A stretch of DNA of 64,000 nucleotides from an uncultured Clostridium sp. (GCA_902496665.1 CABVBU010000012.1:1-64000); one strand, 5' to 3'. Positions 33,812 through 43,167 are shown, numbered from the stretch's first letter. Notes: a model not told the origin generated them from the sequence alone. Made by a program: numbers and translations.

Positions 33812-33847
33812 GAGCCAACAAGTCCCCCCTTGTTGGCTCATTTTTTT
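33812..33847 (+). terminator. Intrinsic terminator with no upstream gene
   Basis: GAGCCAACAAG at 33812-33822 pairs perfectly with CTTGTTGGCTC at 33829-33839, and ATTTTTTT follows on the + strand only. No + strand gene precedes it in this 391-base gap, so it may end a small RNA or a leader transcript. Confidence 0.8.
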
Positions 33848-33873
33848 ATTATTCAAATCTGCCAAACTCTTCA

Positions 33874-33902
33874 TTGTCACACTCCAAAAACCGTTATATA
33901 AT
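33874..33902 (+). promoter_or_regulatory. Sigma-A promoter of the 2-hydroxyacid dehydrogenase gene
   Basis: TTGTCA at 33874-33879 and TATAAT at 33897-33902 with a 17-bp spacer, 61 bases before the start codon. Confidence 0.8.
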
Positions 33903-33962
33903 AAATACAGTGCCAAAGCACGCACAATTTTCTTATTATCAATTTCTCAGGAGGATTGACCC

Positions 33963-34913
33963 ATGAACGCCAAGACCATTGTATTAAATGCAAAAAAAAT
34001 GAACTTCGACGGAAATCTCGACTTTTCCGTTCTCTCTTCCGACGTGACCGTCTACGATGATACTACCCCGGAACAGCTTTTAGAGCGCATTGAGGGAGCT
34101 GATATTATCGTCACAAAGGAGATGCCGGTAAATGGTGACCTGATCCGCAAATTCCCGGCTTCCGTGAAGCTGATCTGCGAGGCCGGTACCGGATACAACA
34201 ATCTGGATCTCGATGCCGCAAGAGAGATGGGAATCACCGTTTGCAATATCCCGGCATACAGCTCTGAGCGCGTAGCCCACACAGCAGTCATGATGATCTT
34301 AAATTTGAGCTCCACCATGCAGGTCCAGATGAAGATGCTGGCAAACGGAAACCATGATAACTTTACGAAAAATCTTCAGGTTCCCCATGTTGAGGTAAAC
34401 GGAAAGACTTTAGGAATCATCGGTGCCGGACATATCGGAAAGACCGTGATGAAGATCGCGAAAGCACTCGATATGAATATTCTCGTGTATACAAGAACAC
34501 CGAGAGCCGACGAGGACGGCATCCGCTATGTAGATCTTGAGACTGTCTTAAAGAACAGTGACTATGTTTCCCTGCACTGCCCGTTAACTCCGCAGACAAA
34601 GCATATGATCAATAAAGAGACTCTTGCGCTCATGAAGCCGACTGCCTTCCTGATCAACACTTCCCGCGGTGCTCTCATCGATGAACCGGCTCTGATCGAA
34701 GCTCTTGAAAAGCACCAGATCGCAGGCGCAGGCCTCGACGTTCAGGAAACTGAGCCGCCGAAAGCAGACAACCCGCTCTACACCCTCGACAACGTGATCC
34801 TCACCCCGCATATGGGCTGGAAAGGACTTGAGACAAGACAGCGTCTCGTTTCCATCCTTGCCGGAAATGTAAAGGGATTCCTTGAGGGAACACCGGTGAA
34901 TGTAGTTTCATAA
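33963..34913 (+). CDS. D-isomer-specific 2-hydroxyacid dehydrogenase
   Basis: The 316-residue protein has the NAD-binding motif GIIGAGHIGKTV at 151-162 and the catalytic set R235 (TSRGALIDE), E264 (VQETEPP) and H283 (TPHMGWKG), as in glycerate and hydroxypyruvate dehydrogenases. It reduces a 2-keto acid to the D-2-hydroxy acid with NADH or the reverse. Substrate not identifiable. AGGAGG is eight bases before ATG 33963. Own promoter and terminator, single gene. Confidence 0.93.
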   Translation: MNAKTIVLNAKKMNFDGNLDFSVLSSDVTVYDDTTPEQLLERIEGADIIVTKEMPVNGDLIRKFPASVKLICEAGTGYNNLDLDAAREMGITVCNIPAYSSERVAHTAVMMILNLSSTMQVQMKMLANGNHDNFTKNLQVPHVEVNGKTLGIIGAGHIGKTVMKIAKALDMNILVYTRTPRADEDGIRYVDLETVLKNSDYVSLHCPLTPQTKHMINKETLALMKPTAFLINTSRGALIDEPALIEALEKHQIAGAGLDVQETEPPKADNPLYTLDNVILTPHMGWKGLETRQRLVSILAGNVKGFLEGTPVNVVS

Positions 34914-34916
34914 CTC

Positions 34917-34963
34917 AAAAAAGGAACTTTTCATCTTTTAAGATGATATAGTTCCTTTTTTTT
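34917..34963 (+). terminator. Intrinsic terminator of the dehydrogenase gene
   Basis: AAAAAAGGAAC at 34917-34927 pairs with GTTCCTTTTTTTT at 34951-34963, with an inner ATCTT/AAGAT helix. Confidence 0.9.
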
Positions 34964-34994
34964 GTTACTGTTTGCGCAAAGCGTGAATCGTAAC
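34964..34994. repeat. Short palindromic repeat, copy C
   Basis: GTTACTGTTTGCGCAAAGCG followed by TGAATCGTAAC is the reverse complement of the 31-bp palindrome of copy B (28344-28374) with three changes. It follows the T-run of the terminator directly. Confidence 0.75.
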
Positions 34995-35023
34995 CTTTTT
35001 TAACTACTGTACATAAAGAATCC

Positions 35024-35052
35024 TTGAAATATTCTCGCAATTCATGTATGAT
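35024..35052 (+). promoter_or_regulatory. Sigma-A promoter of the amidohydrolase gene
   Basis: TTGAAA at 35024-35029 and TATGAT at 35047-35052 with a 17-bp spacer. Confidence 0.75.
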
Positions 35053-35084
35053 GGAGTTATGATTTGAAAAAAGGAGGACTTCCA

Positions 35085-36224
35085 ATGATTTGTATCAAGA
35101 ACGGAACACTTCACACAGCGGTATCAAAGGAAACTTTTATCGCTGACATCCTGATCGACGGCGGGAAGATCGTGAAGATCGGAAAAGGTCTCTCTGCTGA
35201 CGGCGCTGAGGTTATCGACGCTACCGGACTCCATGTTTATCCGGGATTTGTTGAGGCCCACTGCCATATCGGTCTTGACGGCTACGGAATCGGCTACGAG
35301 GGACATGACTACAATGAACTGAATGACCCGGTAACGCCGCAGGTACAGGCGATCGACGGAATCAACCCGTTTGACCCGTGTATGAAGATGGCCGCGAAAG
35401 CCGGCGTTACCTGCTTCGCAACCGGCCCAGGCAGCTCCAACTCCATTGGCGGAACCTTCGCTGCCATCAAACCGGTTGGAACCCGTGTTGACAATATGAT
35501 CGTTAAATTCCCGATCGCTATGAAATGCGCTTTCGGTGAAAACCCGAAACGCTGCTACCAGAAACAGGGAATCTCCAGCCGTATGACAAATGCCGCAAAG
35601 ATCCGCGAGGCTTTAAATAAAGCGAAGGTTTACAAGGCAAAAATCGAGGCTGCCGGTGATGATGCCTCCAAGCTTCCGGCTTACGACCAGAAATCCGAAG
35701 CTCTGATCCCGGTATTAAATCATGAGATCCCGTTAAAAGCCCATGCCCATCAGGCAAACGATATTTTCACTGCGATCCGCATTGCGAAAGAGTTCGGTGT
35801 CGGTCTGACTCTGGAACACGTAACAGAGGGCCATATGATCGTGGATGAACTTGCTAAGGAAAATCTCCCACTCGCGGTAGGTCCGACCTTTGGACACGCC
35901 TCCAAATTTGAACTCCAGAATAAGACCTGGGAGACACCTGGCATCCTCGCAAAGGCCGGATGTCATGTTTCCATCATCACGGACGCGCCGGTAACTCCGC
36001 TCCACTACCTGCCGCTCTGCGCTGGGCTCGCCATTAAAGCCGGTATGGACGAGTATGACGCGCTCCGCGCCGTAACCATCAACCCGGCAGAGCACATCGG
36101 TGTCGCTGACCGTGTCGGTTCCCTGGAAGAGGGAAAAGATGCCGACGTTGTCATCGTCGACGGCTGTCCGTTTGATGTGACAGGCGTGATCAAGCATGTG
36201 CTGATCAATGGTGAGGAAATCTAA
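35085..36224 (+). CDS. Metal-dependent amidohydrolase (imidazolonepropionase-like)
   Basis: The 379-residue protein is a TIM-barrel amidohydrolase. Metal ligands are H59 and H61 in VEAHCHIGLD, histidines in KAHAHQANDI and LEHVTEGH, and the aspartate in SIITDAPVTP. The C-terminal composite sheet (GSLEEGKDADVVIVDGCPFD) is typical. It probably hydrolyses a cyclic amide or imide; no substrate is evident. AAGGAGG is seven bases before ATG 35085, so the seven-codon longer frame is excluded. Single gene with promoter and terminator. Confidence 0.88.
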   Translation: MICIKNGTLHTAVSKETFIADILIDGGKIVKIGKGLSADGAEVIDATGLHVYPGFVEAHCHIGLDGYGIGYEGHDYNELNDPVTPQVQAIDGINPFDPCMKMAAKAGVTCFATGPGSSNSIGGTFAAIKPVGTRVDNMIVKFPIAMKCAFGENPKRCYQKQGISSRMTNAAKIREALNKAKVYKAKIEAAGDDASKLPAYDQKSEALIPVLNHEIPLKAHAHQANDIFTAIRIAKEFGVGLTLEHVTEGHMIVDELAKENLPLAVGPTFGHASKFELQNKTWETPGILAKAGCHVSIITDAPVTPLHYLPLCAGLAIKAGMDEYDALRAVTINPAEHIGVADRVGSLEEGKDADVVIVDGCPFDVTGVIKHVLINGEEI

Positions 36225-36305
36225 ATCAGCAATAAATTTCGTCAGTATTTCATAACACCTGCAGAATCTGCCGCCGGTAGCTTCTTCCAGGTGCATGACA
36301 ACGTA

Positions 36306-36354
36306 AAATGGGATTTTGACTATAGATATTCTGCAGTCAGAATCCCATTTTTTC
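36306..36354 (+). terminator. Intrinsic terminator of the amidohydrolase gene
   Basis: AAAATGGGATTTTGAC at 36306-36321 pairs with GTCAGAATCCCATTTTTT at 36337-36354 (one wobble). Confidence 0.8.
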
Positions 36355-36430
36355 AGCAAGCATCTATAAATTTTCTATTTCAAACCTTCAAGATCTGCCA
36401 CTGACGGCTTTCACCCGATTCATCAACGTA

Positions 36431-36462
36431 AAAGACCAGGAACATCTCTGCCCCTGGTCTTT
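36431..36462 (-). terminator. Intrinsic terminator of the cell-wall-binding gene
   Basis: AAAGACCAGG at 36431-36440 pairs with CCTGGTCTTT at 36453-36462, located 34 bases past the stop of the minus-strand gene. Confidence 0.75.
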
Positions 36463-36495
36463 CTGAAAATCCTTTATCTTTACCATAAGTCCACA

Positions 36496-37911
36496 TCAGT
36501 CATTCTCAAATACCGGCTCGGTCGGCTCACCGTATTCTTCTTTCGTGCTCGCCGTCTCATCGTTGATCTGAGTCAAAATTCCACTGGAATTTACCTTAAA
36601 CTTGTTTCCATCGCGGTCCTTCACTGTTGTATTCTTTGAGATACGTCCGGAGGAGTTTACGACGTAAGTCTGGTATCCGCTGCTTCCATTCGGGATACTG
36701 ATCAATGCGTAACGACTGGAGCTGTCCGCTTCCTGAAGCTTACCCATATAATAGAGATATCCATTCTTCACACCGCTGACACCGCGTCCCGCGTAGGTTC
36801 CCTCATTAAAGTAGAAGGTCGTCTTATTTCCATCGCCTTCCTCCACCGTCATCTTTCCCTTTACGGAGATTCTGGAGGATGCGTCAAAGTAATAGGAAGT
36901 GTACTCTCCTGTCGATCCGATCTGTACCTTCTTTAATCCCTTCACCGGATTTCCCTTCTGGTCAAAGAGATATGTCTTTCCGTTGATCTTGACAAAGTCA
37001 CTTGTGGACGCTTTTCCGTCCTTCGGACCTGTCTTCGGTGTTCCATCTTTCTCGAAATAGTACCAGACCACCGGCTCATCCACATTGTCCTGGAGCTGTT
37101 CCGGCGGATTTAAGGAGAGCCATCCGGTGATCGACGCACCGAGAGTCGCGTTCTGGATCCCACTCTCCGCAAAATATCTCCAGTTCTCGATCGTGTCCTT
37201 ACTTGCGTTCTCCGGGTCACCTTCTAAATACACCCATCCGGTCTGCATCCGTCCGTCCTCGTCGAAGCAATAATATTTGCCATCGATCTTCATCACCTTA
37301 TAATCGCCGCCGTTACTGCTCGTCGACGGGCTGTTCTTCTTTCCGCTTGCAGAGAAGTAGAACCAGTATTTTCCATCGTCGCTCTCCGGTCCGTAGAGAT
37401 CCTTATCCTCATCCTTCGGCTCCAGATACTTCCAGCCGGTGGCCATAGCGCCGCTGGAGCTTAAATAGTAATCCCCATCCTCGGACCAACCGGTCTGCAT
37501 AATTCCGTCGGAATCAAAGAGATAACTCTTTCCGTCGATCTTCTTCCAGCTGTCCTTCGTGACTTTTCCGCTGGAACCGAAATAGAACCAGTATGTCGTC
37601 CCGTTATCCCTGCTGTACGGGGAAGCCAGCTGCATCCATTTATTTGACACCATGATCCCGTTGGAATCCACATAGTAATCATTGTCTGCCCAGCTGTTGA
37701 CCGCCATCTCGCCGTTGCTGTTCAAATATCTCCAGAGGTTGTCTGCGCCCTTTTTCCACTCGTTTGTCACGCGGTTTCCGTTTTTATCAAGATAAGTCCA
37801 CACATTATTATTGGAGAGCGCCCATCCCTCCGCCGCGTACGCGTTCATCGTCAGGCATCCGAAGGTCAGGACCGCCGCCGCTGCCAGTATTCTTAACCCT
37901 TTTCTCTTCAC
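36496..37911 (-). CDS. Secreted protein with choline/cell-wall-binding repeats
   Basis: The 471-residue protein starts with a signal peptide (MKRKGLRILAAAAVLTFGCL, cleavage after NAYA) and is then made of about ten repeats of the CW/choline-binding type, with the recurring W-x-Y-L-D-x-N-G and G-x-M-x-T-G-W pattern (for example YLFDSDGIMQTGW, YYLSSSGAMATGW). No catalytic domain is present, so it is a wall-attached structural or adhesion protein, or the anchor half of a split enzyme. The start is GTG 37911, nine bases after GGAAGGAG. It is a single gene. Confidence 0.9.
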   Translation of the reverse strand: MKRKGLRILAAAAVLTFGCLTMNAYAAEGWALSNNNVWTYLDKNGNRVTNEWKKGADNLWRYLNSNGEMAVNSWADNDYYVDSNGIMVSNKWMQLASPYSRDNGTTYWFYFGSSGKVTKDSWKKIDGKSYLFDSDGIMQTGWSEDGDYYLSSSGAMATGWKYLEPKDEDKDLYGPESDDGKYWFYFSASGKKNSPSTSSNGGDYKVMKIDGKYYCFDEDGRMQTGWVYLEGDPENASKDTIENWRYFAESGIQNATLGASITGWLSLNPPEQLQDNVDEPVVWYYFEKDGTPKTGPKDGKASTSDFVKINGKTYLFDQKGNPVKGLKKVQIGSTGEYTSYYFDASSRISVKGKMTVEEGDGNKTTFYFNEGTYAGRGVSGVKNGYLYYMGKLQEADSSSRYALISIPNGSSGYQTYVVNSSGRISKNTTVKDRDGNKFKVNSSGILTQINDETASTKEEYGEPTEPVFEND

Positions 37912-38172
37912 TCGTCTCGTCTCCTTCCTGTATCCCGTCAGGCATGCAGCCGCTCTTGTTCCACATGCGGCAGTCACACACTAAAATTTTCTAACTATAT
38001 AATACATCTGATTTTATTTTACCAGTAACTCCCTGAATATTCAACAGAAAATACCTGTCAATTCTCTTAAGTCCCAACACAGTTCTGCCGCATTCCCGCC
38101 ACAGAAAGACACATTTTCCGTTCATGTTCCCCATATTTCCGCCAACATTCCGCATTCCATCCCCACTCCTAT

Positions 38173-38201
38173 TTGACAGTATCCCCCGAATCTATTATAC
38201 T
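38173..38201 (+). promoter_or_regulatory. Sigma-A promoter of the methyltransferase-trkAH operon
   Basis: TTGACA at 38173-38178 and TATACT at 38196-38201 with a 17-bp spacer, 75 bases before the first gene. The rest of the gap 37912-38275 shows no gene. Confidence 0.85.
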
Positions 38202-38275
38202 GGTATATCATAGGCATTTTATGCCCTGATCCGTTTTTACGCAAAAAAGTCTAAAGAAAGAGATGGAATACAATT

Positions 38276-39136
38276 ATGTGGATAGCAGATGGATGGAAGG
38301 ACTACGAAGTCATCGACTGTTCCGGCGGTGAAAAGCTGGAACGTTGGGGAAAATATATTCTGGTCCGTCCGGATCCCCAGGTCATCTGGGATACCGATAA
38401 AAAGGCACCACAGTGGAGAAAGATGAACGGCCACTACCACAGAAGCTCCAAAGGCGGCGGCGAGTGGGAATTCTTCAGTCTCCCGGAGCAGTGGAGCATC
38501 AACTACAAAGGCCTGACTTTCCAGTTAAAGCCCTTCAGCTTTAAACACACCGGTCTTTTCCCGGAACAGGCGGCAAACTGGGACTGGTTTGGCGAAAAGA
38601 TCAAAAACGCGGGACGCCCGGTCAAGGTCTTAAACCTCTTCGCCTACACCGGCGGAGCAACACTGGCAGCCGCGAAAGCCGGAGCTTCCGTGACCCATGT
38701 TGATGCCTCCAAGGGCATGGTCGCCTGGGCAAAGGAAAATGCGAAGTCCAGCGGCCTTGAGGACGCGCCGATCCGCTGGATCGTGGATGACTGCGTAAAA
38801 TTCGTAGAGCGCGAGATCCGCCGTGGAAACCACTACGACGCGATCATCATGGACCCGCCCTCCTATGGAAGAGGCCCGAAGGGCGAGATCTGGAAGATCG
38901 AGGACGCGATCTACCCGCTCGTAAAGCTCTGCGCGAAGCTCCTCTCCGACAAGCCGTTATTCTACCTGATCAACTCCTACACCACCGGACTTGCCCCGGC
39001 GGTGCTGACTTACATGCTCGGAACAGCCGTTGTTCCGCAGTTCGGCGGAACTGTAAGATCTGAGGAGATCGGACTTCCGGTTACAAGTTCCAAACTCGTA
39101 CTCCCGTGCGGCGCTTCCGGACGCTGGGAAGCGTAA
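38276..39136 (+). CDS. Class I SAM-dependent methyltransferase, RlmI/K-like
   Basis: The 286-residue protein has the SAM-binding motif VLNLFAYTGGATLAAAKAGA at 118-137, an acidic strand end (HVDASKGM), and the catalytic-region motif MDPPSYGRGPKGE at 192-204. It resembles the C-terminal catalytic part of 23S rRNA cytosine/guanine methyltransferases RlmI and RlmKL, lacking their PUA or THUMP domain. An rRNA target is likely but not proven. It is the first gene of an operon with trkA and trkH, 24 bases before trkA. Confidence 0.87.
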   Translation: MWIADGWKDYEVIDCSGGEKLERWGKYILVRPDPQVIWDTDKKAPQWRKMNGHYHRSSKGGGEWEFFSLPEQWSINYKGLTFQLKPFSFKHTGLFPEQAANWDWFGEKIKNAGRPVKVLNLFAYTGGATLAAAKAGASVTHVDASKGMVAWAKENAKSSGLEDAPIRWIVDDCVKFVEREIRRGNHYDAIIMDPPSYGRGPKGEIWKIEDAIYPLVKLCAKLLSDKPLFYLINSYTTGLAPAVLTYMLGTAVVPQFGGTVRSEEIGLPVTSSKLVLPCGASGRWEA

Positions 39137-39160
39137 TTAATTGAAAGGATCGGTAAACAT

Positions 39161-40519
39161 ATGAAGATCATCATTGTCGGCTGCGGAAAAGTCGGCGTGA
39201 GCCTTGCGGAGCGCTTAAGCGCCGAGGGCCACGATCTCGTTATGGTCGATATGAATCCGCAGAAAGTGGAACATCTTTCCAACCAGTTTGACGCCCTTGG
39301 AATCGTTGGAAACGGCGCCAGCTTCAATATCCAGCAGGAGGCCGGAGTGGAAAGCGCGGACCTCTTTATCGCTGTCACCGGCGAGGACGAATTAAACCTC
39401 CTCTGCTGCCTGATGGCGAAGAAGACCGGACACTGTGACACCATTGCCCGCGTAAGAAACCCGCTCTATAATAAGGAGATCCGCTTCATCCAGGAGAAGC
39501 TCGGACTCTCCATGATCATCAACCCGGAGCTGACGGCGGCCAGAGAGATCTTAAAGCTCTTAAAATTCCCATCCGCCATCAAGATCGACACCTTCGCAAA
39601 GGGACGTGTCGAGCTTCTCCGTTTCCGCTTAAAGCCGGAGATCGGTTTCGGCGGAAAAACTGTCATGGATATCATGAGACAGTTAAAATGCGATGTCCTG
39701 ATCTGTGCCGTTGAGCGCGGATCCGAGGTCGTGATCCCGAACGGAAGCTTTGTCCTTCAGGATACGGATATCCTCTCCATCGTGGGATCTCTGGAAAATA
39801 CGGCCCAGTTTTTTGAAAAGATCGGTCTCCGCTCAAAATCAGTAAAAAATTCCCTGATCATCGGCGGCGGCACCATCGCCCACTATCTGGCCCAGGACCT
39901 CTTAAAGATCGGGTTCCGTGTCCGGATCATCGAGCAGCGGAAAGAGCGCTGCGATTACTTAAGCGAGGTGATTCCCGGCGCTGACATCATAAACGGAGAT
40001 GGAAGTGATCGGGATCTTCTTCTGGAAGAAGGCCTGACCTACGCTGATTCCCTTGTGGCCCTCACCGGACTTGACGAGGAGAATATCTTCCTCGCCCTCT
40101 ACGGAAAGCTCCACTCCAACGCAAAGCTCATCGCGAAGGTCAATAAGATCGCCTTCGATGACGTGATCGACAGCTTCGGTATCGACAGCATCATCTACCC
40201 GAAGTACCTGACGGCAGATTATATCTTACAGTACGTCCGTGCCCGCCAGAACACCATCGGCTGCAACGTGGAAACGCTGTATAAGATCCTGGACGGCCGT
40301 GCCGAGGCACTGGAATTCTCCATCAAAGAGGATTCCGCTGTCACGAATGTGCCGCTCATGGACTTAAACTTAAAGGACAACCTTCTGATCTGCTGCATCA
40401 ACCGCAACGGTCAGATCCTCACCCCCCGCGGTCAGAATATGATCATGGTGGGCGACACCGTGATTCTCGTGACCACAAACCGCGGTCTCGGTGATATCCG
40501 GGATATCTTAAAATCATAA
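39161..40519 (+). CDS. trkA: Trk potassium uptake regulatory subunit TrkA
   Basis: The 452-residue protein has two RCK units. The first NAD-binding loop is VGCGKVG at 6-12; the second is LIIGGGTIAHYL near 233-244. Each is followed by a TrkA-C domain (FRLKPEIGFGGKTVMD and the C-terminal GDTVILVTTNRGL). TrkA gates the TrkH channel in response to nucleotides. AAAGGATCGG precedes ATG 39161, and trkH starts 12 bases after its stop. Confidence 0.97.
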   Translation: MKIIIVGCGKVGVSLAERLSAEGHDLVMVDMNPQKVEHLSNQFDALGIVGNGASFNIQQEAGVESADLFIAVTGEDELNLLCCLMAKKTGHCDTIARVRNPLYNKEIRFIQEKLGLSMIINPELTAAREILKLLKFPSAIKIDTFAKGRVELLRFRLKPEIGFGGKTVMDIMRQLKCDVLICAVERGSEVVIPNGSFVLQDTDILSIVGSLENTAQFFEKIGLRSKSVKNSLIIGGGTIAHYLAQDLLKIGFRVRIIEQRKERCDYLSEVIPGADIINGDGSDRDLLLEEGLTYADSLVALTGLDEENIFLALYGKLHSNAKLIAKVNKIAFDDVIDSFGIDSIIYPKYLTADYILQYVRARQNTIGCNVETLYKILDGRAEALEFSIKEDSAVTNVPLMDLNLKDNLLICCINRNGQILTPRGQNMIMVGDTVILVTTNRGLGDIRDILKS

Positions 40520-40531
40520 AGGAGCGATTCC

Positions 40532-41974
40532 ATGAATTATTCGATGATCTTTTATATTATCGGCTGGATTCTGGACGTGGAGGCGGCGCTTCTCGTGCCG
40601 TCCCTGGCAGTCTCCCTGCTCTACCATGAAAGCTGCGCGCTGGCATTCTTCATCACGATCGTCCTCTGCCTGATCCCGGGTGTGATCCTTGTCCGCAAGC
40701 AGCCGAAAAACAAGGTATTCTACGCAAGGGAAGGTTCCGTGACGGTCGCCTTAAGCTGGATCGTCATGAGTATCATGGGTTCCATCCCGTTCCTCTTAAG
40801 CGGATCCATCACAAATCCGGTAGACGCCCTGTTTGAGACTGTATCCGGATTTACAACGACCGGTGCCAGTATTCTTCCCGCCGTGGAGCCGCTTCAGCAC
40901 GGCATCCTGTTCTGGAGGAGTTTTACACACTGGATCGGCGGTATGGGCGTTCTCGTGTTCCTTCTCTGCCTTCTTCCGCTTACCGGAAACGGCTATCATA
41001 TGAACCTCATGAAGGCAGAAAGCCCGGGACCCTCTGTCACAAAGCTGGTCCCGAAGGTGCAGTCCACCGCAAAGATCCTCTACGGACTTTATCTCTTCCT
41101 GACGGTTCTGGAGTTTATTCTCCTGCTTGTGGGACGGATGCCGGTGTTTGATTCCCTGTGTACCGCTTTCGGTACCGCGGGAACCGGAGGTTTCGGTATC
41201 AAGAATGACAGCTTCGGAAGCTATTCCACCTACCTGCAGAGCGTAGTTACCGTGTTTATGATCCTCTTTGGCATCAATTTTAACGTGTACTTCCTCTTCT
41301 ATATGAAAAAGCCGAAGGAAGCGCTGCGCTGCGAGGAAGCGCGCTGGTACCTCGGGATCATTGCCGCGTCGATCCTCGTCATTACGTTTTTTGTCCGGGA
41401 TTTCTTTGACAGCCTGTTCCTCGCGTTCCACCATGTCGCGTTTCAGGTTGCTTCCATCATCACGACCACCGGCTTCGCCACCGTGGACTTTAACCTCTGG
41501 CCGACAGTCCCAAAAACGATCCTGGTGCTCTTAATGTTTATCGGTGCCTGCGCGGGAAGTACCGGCGGCGGCATTAAGGTGTCCCGTATCGTGCTGTTAT
41601 TCCGTTCCCTGACAAAGGAGCTCTCCCAGAGTCTCCATCCGAATCAGGTCCGCAAGATCCATTTTGAGGGACGCGCGGTGGAGCATGTGGTCCTCCGCTC
41701 CGTAAATGTCTTCATGGCGGCATACATCCTGATCTTCGCGATCTCCGTGCTGCTCATCGGCATCGACAACTTCGATCTTGTAACAAACTTTACCGCCGTA
41801 GCGGCGACCTTAAATAACATCGGACCGGGGCTGGAGCTCGTGGGACCGGCCCAGAACTTTGCACTGTTCTCCAACTTCTCCAAGCTGGTTCTGACCTTTG
41901 ATATGCTTGCCGGACGTCTGGAGCTCTTCCCGCTGCTGCTGCTTTTCTATCGGGGTACTTGGAAGAGATTCTAA
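40532..41974 (+). CDS. trkH: Trk potassium channel subunit TrkH
   Basis: The 480-residue membrane protein has the four pore repeats of the SKT family; selectivity loops with T-T-G/T-A-G cores are visible in SGFTTTGASI, FGTAGTGGFG, ITTTGFATVD and the last pore near ATLNNIGPGLE. It carries K+ into the cell together with TrkA. AAAGGAG is before ATG 40532. It is the last gene of the operon and is followed by a strong terminator. Confidence 0.97.
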   Translation: MNYSMIFYIIGWILDVEAALLVPSLAVSLLYHESCALAFFITIVLCLIPGVILVRKQPKNKVFYAREGSVTVALSWIVMSIMGSIPFLLSGSITNPVDALFETVSGFTTTGASILPAVEPLQHGILFWRSFTHWIGGMGVLVFLLCLLPLTGNGYHMNLMKAESPGPSVTKLVPKVQSTAKILYGLYLFLTVLEFILLLVGRMPVFDSLCTAFGTAGTGGFGIKNDSFGSYSTYLQSVVTVFMILFGINFNVYFLFYMKKPKEALRCEEARWYLGIIAASILVITFFVRDFFDSLFLAFHHVAFQVASIITTTGFATVDFNLWPTVPKTILVLLMFIGACAGSTGGGIKVSRIVLLFRSLTKELSQSLHPNQVRKIHFEGRAVEHVVLRSVNVFMAAYILIFAISVLLIGIDNFDLVTNFTAVAATLNNIGPGLELVGPAQNFALFSNFSKLVLTFDMLAGRLELFPLLLLFYRGTWKRF

Positions 41975-42057
41975 TTAAGTAAACATTCCCGATAACAGAT
42001 GCAATTTTGACACTTTGATTGATCCGTGTTGAAAAATCTGATTGCCGGAAATAAAAA

Positions 42058-42107
42058 GTGGATATCCCAGAGTCACATCATTGACTCTGGATATCCACTT
42101 TTCTTTT
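42058..42107 (+). terminator. Intrinsic terminator of the trkAH operon
   Basis: GTGGATATCCCAGAGTC at 42058-42074 pairs perfectly with GACTCTGGATATCCAC at 42083-42098, and TTTTCTTTTT follows. Confidence 0.9.
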
Positions 42108-42201
42108 TATTTTTCTGTCTTTTTTCCACCGGACAGCGGGCAGGCGGGCATCACCGCTTCCCTATCATATTTATCTATGACGCTGAATCGTCCATATTGT
42201 A

Positions 42202-42990
42202 TCACCCAAGTGCCACATCCAGCATCATCATCAGGGCAAATCCAACCGCAAACCCGATGGTCCCGATATTCGAGTGCTCTCCCTCCGCGGTCTCCGGGAT
42301 CAGTTCCTCCACGACCACGTACATCATGGCACCTGCAGCGAAGGCGAGAAGATACGGCAGGACCGGAGCGAGGACCCTGTATAGCAGCACAGTCAAAAGC
42401 GCTGCGACAGGCTCTACAACACCGGAAAGCGTTCCATACAGAAATGCCCGGTTGCTACTCATTCCCTCACCCTTGAGCGGCAGGGAAATGATCGCGCCCT
42501 CCGGGAAGTTCTGGATTGCAATCCCGACGGACAGGGCAAACGCACCGGCTAAGGTGATCCCACTGTTTGCCGTGAGAAGTCCCGCGAACATGACACCGAC
42601 TGCCATTCCTTCCGGAATATTATGAAGGGTCACCGCAAGGACAAGCATCGTATTTTTTTTTAATGTGCAGGACGGACCTTCCGGTTCGTCGCACCCGATG
42701 TGAAGATGAGGCACATGCCCGTCAAGGAACAGCAGGAACAGGATGCCGCAGAAAAATCCGGTCACCGCAGGCAGAAACGCCAGACGTCCCAGATCCGCAG
42801 AAAGATTCATGGACGGGATCAGAAGTGACCACACGGATGCCGCCACCATGACACCGGACGCAAAGCCCAGAAGACCTTTTTCCACATTCTGACGGATCCC
42901 CTTCTTCATAAAATATACGCACGCAGCTCCAAGTGTCGTCCCCGCAAACGGGATCATGATCCCAAGAATAATATTTCCGATATTTTCCAT
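42202..42990 (-). CDS. ZIP family metal transporter
   Basis: The 262-residue protein has eight hydrophobic segments of the ZIP family: the start ILGIMIPFAGTTLGAACVYF, the metal-binding helix VLAVTLHNIPEGMAVGVMFA, and IAIQNFPEGAIISLPL, whose H-N-x-P-E-G and N-x-P-E-G motifs line the metal site. A short His-containing loop (HVPHLHIGCDEPEG) lies between helices. It takes up zinc or another divalent ion. AAAGGAG before ATG 42990 sets the start; the frame upstream is not coding. Confidence 0.92.
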   Translation of the reverse strand: MENIGNIILGIMIPFAGTTLGAACVYFMKKGIRQNVEKGLLGFASGVMVAASVWSLLIPSMNLSADLGRLAFLPAVTGFFCGILFLLFLDGHVPHLHIGCDEPEGPSCTLKKNTMLVLAVTLHNIPEGMAVGVMFAGLLTANSGITLAGAFALSVGIAIQNFPEGAIISLPLKGEGMSSNRAFLYGTLSGVVEPVAALLTVLLYRVLAPVLPYLLAFAAGAMMYVVVEELIPETAEGEHSNIGTIGFAVGFALMMMLDVALG

Positions 42991-43080
42991 CGTTTTTGTC
43001 TCCTTTGATCCGCGAAGGCCGTCCGGACCCCGGCGCGGCTCTCGCAATCTTCCTTCTATAAGCTATGCGGTTTCCAACAT

Positions 43081-43128
43081 AAAAGATCCAGGCCACGAAG
43101 CGATGTCCGCCTCTGACCTGGATCTTTT
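43081..43128 (-). terminator. Intrinsic terminator of the feo operon
   Basis: AAAAGATCCAGG at 43081-43092 pairs perfectly with CCTGGATCTTTT at 43117-43128, 40 bases past the feoB stop. Confidence 0.85.
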
Positions 43129-43167
43129 ATAGAGTTTCTATGGAATAATGAAGTGATACTGCTAAAA

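Noticed and set aside
35733..36359. 208-codon minus frame opposite the amidohydrolase
   Set aside because: Antisense shadow; it also crosses the intrinsic terminator at 36306-36354.
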